A stretch of 64,000 bases of DNA, taken from Tangfeifania diversioriginum. Lineage in GTDB: Bacteria; Bacteroidota; Bacteroidia; Bacteroidales; Prolixibacteraceae. Each line of letters begins with the position of its first letter. The stretch's first letter is position 1. Of the stretch, positions 62,450 to 64,000 are shown in pieces. A model generated the notes under the pieces. That model did not search any database. It was not told the origin of the DNA and saw only the letters and a list, made by a program, of their open reading frames with translations. The translations under genes were made by a program, and so were the position numbers. The stretch covers positions 55,101 through 119,100 of the forward strand of contig CAMCBW010000012.1 of the NCBI GenBank assembly GCA_945873105.1, written 5' to 3'.

Positions 62450-62514
62450 ATCGTTCAGGATTTGGATATTTTGTTATTTAGTCGAACAATAAGCAAATTG
62501 AAAAGCCAAAGAGG

Positions 62515-64000
62515 CTATTTTTCAGAAACGCCAATTGTTGTTTTTTTGCCTAATTTATTGCCAAACAAATCTTTACCGCCATTGTTCTCTACAAGAATTC
62601 CCTTGTCTCTAAGGGGTGAAGATTTTTTCAGCATAAAATTCCTTAAAACTTCAAAACCAGATCCACTTGCAGAAGCATTCATAAACAGAGGATCATCAAA
62701 AATGGCAGCCGGATCGTCGGGCAGATTTTCAAATTTACCATAAAAACAATTGGATTTGAATTTCGTGTTAATATCACCTTTGAAGGAGAAATCGGCTTGT
62801 TCTGCCACATAAAAAATATTGTTGGCAAACAATGTATTTTCGGGCCACGGTCCTCCCCAATTGTCCATTTGGACAATAGTCCGGTCAATTTCGGCTGATT
62901 GCTTTTTAGGTACAACGAAAACATTGTTGTAAATGTGTGTATCTTCTATCGGTCCCGAAAGGTGCATGACCGGGGAGAACCAACCTTTCGGACCAGTTTT
63001 GTAGGGTCGGATGCCATCATTGATACTTACATTGTAGCGAATAACAGTGTTGGTTGTGCCAATATTTTGGCTGGTATGCACATTCGATCCACTGTTACAG
63101 ACGAGCAAAAAGCCTCCGTAATTGTCGTGACTGTAATTGTATTGAATAATTGTATTCAGGCAGTTCCAGTCAGAATCGAAACCCTGCCCGTCCCAGTTTG
63201 CCTTGTGGCCTGAGACTTCGTTAAATTGAATGACCGTATTGTCTGCGCTCCAGGGCCAGATACCTGCTGCAGCTTCAGTGGTTGTAAAGGCATCTGGGCA
63301 GTCGCGCATGGTATTGTATTCTATCAGTGTCCCGTCGGTTCCAATTGGTACGATGCCATCCCCGGGAATCTGAACCAGCAAATTGTTACGAATGACAACA
63401 TTTAAACTTGGATGCCATTTTTTTCGGTTGGTGTAACCACTGGCATTGATTCCATTACGCTCGCAATGATGCAAATAGCAATTGGTAATTTGCAGGCCGA
63501 TAAACCGGGTCATCACCGAGTCGCCGCGATTCTGCCAATAAATGGCACTGCCACCGCCATCCTTTTTGATCAGGCTTCCGTTTACGTGGTGAATTTCCAG
63601 GCTATCCAATACGATATGGTGGCAATCGCCAAAATCCTGGGCCGAGACGATGATCCCTCTTCTTTTTGCCTGTGGCTCACCGCCGGTGTTGGTAATTTCA
63701 AGGTTCCTGATCTCCCAGTATTCGACATTGTGTAACAGGAGTGTATGCAGCTTCTCTCCTTTTCCGTGAATGGAAGGATTTTTCCCTTCGCCATATTTGT
63801 TGACCTGAATGGGCCTTTCAACAGTACCACTTCCTTTTAATTCCAATTGGCCATTCCAGGAAGAGCCTGATTTAAACAAAATCGTATCGCCCGGTTTAAA
63901 TGCGGTTTGATTCACTTTGTCAATGCTTGCCCAGGCAGTTTTGGGAGAGAGTCCGGAATTTGCATCGTTGCCACCGGTTGAATCAACATAATAGGTCGCC
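62515..64000 (-). CDS. Right-handed beta-helix protein, 5' end beyond the window
   Basis: At least 494 residues; the N-terminus is cut by the right edge. The visible start YYVDSTGGNDANSGLSP then KTAWASIDKVNQ is the usual first turn of polysaccharide-lyase or pectate-lyase-like beta-helices, followed by many asparagine-rich turns (TVIQFNEVSGHKANWDGQGFD, NTVIRYNVSINDGIRPY) and a C-terminal SPLRDKG. A GTG at 63915 could start a shorter form but the coding frame clearly continues to base 64000. Probably a polysaccharide lyase or binding protein of the sulfated-glycan cluster; family number not assigned. Confidence 0.8.
   Translation of the reverse strand, partial: ATYYVDSTGGNDANSGLSPKTAWASIDKVNQTAFKPGDTILFKSGSSWNGQLELKGSGTVERPIQVNKYGEGKNPSIHGKGEKLHTLLLHNVEYWEIRNLEITNTGGEPQAKRRGIIVSAQDFGDCHHIVLDSLEIHHVNGSLIKKDGGGSAIYWQNRGDSVMTRFIGLQITNCYLHHCERNGINASGYTNRKKWHPSLNVVIRNNLLVQIPGDGIVPIGTDGTLIEYNTMRDCPDAFTTTEAAAGIWPWSADNTVIQFNEVSGHKANWDGQGFDSDWNCLNTIIQYNYSHDNYGGFLLVCNSGSNVHTSQNIGTTNTVIRYNVSINDGIRPYKTGPKGWFSPVMHLSGPIEDTHIYNNVFVVPKKQSAEIDRTIVQMDNWGGPWPENTLFANNIFYVAEQADFSFKGDINTKFKSNCFYGKFENLPDDPAAIFDDPLFMNASASGSGFEVLRNFMLKKSSPLRDKGILVENNGGKDLFGNKLGKKTTIGVSEK

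Noticed and set aside
53334..64000. Complete polysaccharide utilisation locus
   Set aside because: No SusC/SusD-like pair or hybrid sensor lies inside the window; only the enzyme part is seen.

Overview
The window is about 46% GC by eye. It carries 46 recognisable protein-coding genes or fragments and no rRNA or tRNA that I could see. Na+-NQR, many Cys-type sulfatases, GH78/GH43/GH2 hydrolases, PEGA and DUF5107-TPR proteins, CDGSH/pirin genes and TAnnTTTG-type -7 boxes all point to the Bacteroidota. A marine, polysaccharide-degrading, facultatively anaerobic member of the Bacteroidales/Marinilabiliales (Prolixibacteraceae-like) is the best guess; this is inference from gene content.

Layout. 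1-4515: the end of a membrane protein, a perfect bidirectional terminator, then a minus-strand GH2 hydrolase and a Tat-exported Gfo/Idh/MocA oxidoreductase. 4645-7840: a small redox-stress module of CDGSH protein and pirin diverging from DoxX and a second pirin, followed by a MarR regulator. 8009-23825: the most unusual region, a mainly plus-strand run of five PQQ-type beta-propellers, one NHL-type propeller, a tiny Tat-exported Cys protein, a NapG-like Tat ferredoxin, a NapH-like membrane Fe-S protein, a NuoE-NuoF fusion and a 2Fe-2S/GltD-type flavoprotein. Octanucleotide arrays, a heptanucleotide array inside a signal peptide, and a GxxExxY gene with flanking repeats are scattered through it. 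24108-29327: glycosyltransferase, ABC ATPase and FtsX-like permease, translationally overlapped. 29526-34650: two convergent PEGA paralogues and an LPP20-like protein. 34981-40510: AI-2E-type transporter, GH78 rhamnosidase and sulfatase in an overlapping operon. 40591-46872: lipoprotein, GNAT, S9 peptidase, TrkH and a small Cys-rich membrane protein. 46959-47165: a MITE-like inverted-repeat element. 47294-53094: complete nqrABCDEF operon on the minus strand. 53334-64000: a sulfated-glycan cluster with two intact sulfatases, one frameshifted sulfatase, GH43, DUF5107-TPR and a beta-helix protein that runs off the window.

How the genes may work together. In 8009-23825 the sequence supports a cytoplasmic flavin/Fe-S module (NuoEF fusion plus GltD-type protein), a membrane/extracytoplasmic conduit (NapH- and NapG-like) and several exported propellers. 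I infer an envelope redox chain whose propellers are either oxidoreductases or scaffolds. No catalytic partner such as NapA, a hydrogenase or a c-type cytochrome (no CxxCH) is present, so the substrate is unknown. This is the best candidate for an undescribed system. The right-hand 10 kb looks like part of a polysaccharide utilisation locus without a visible SusC/SusD pair.
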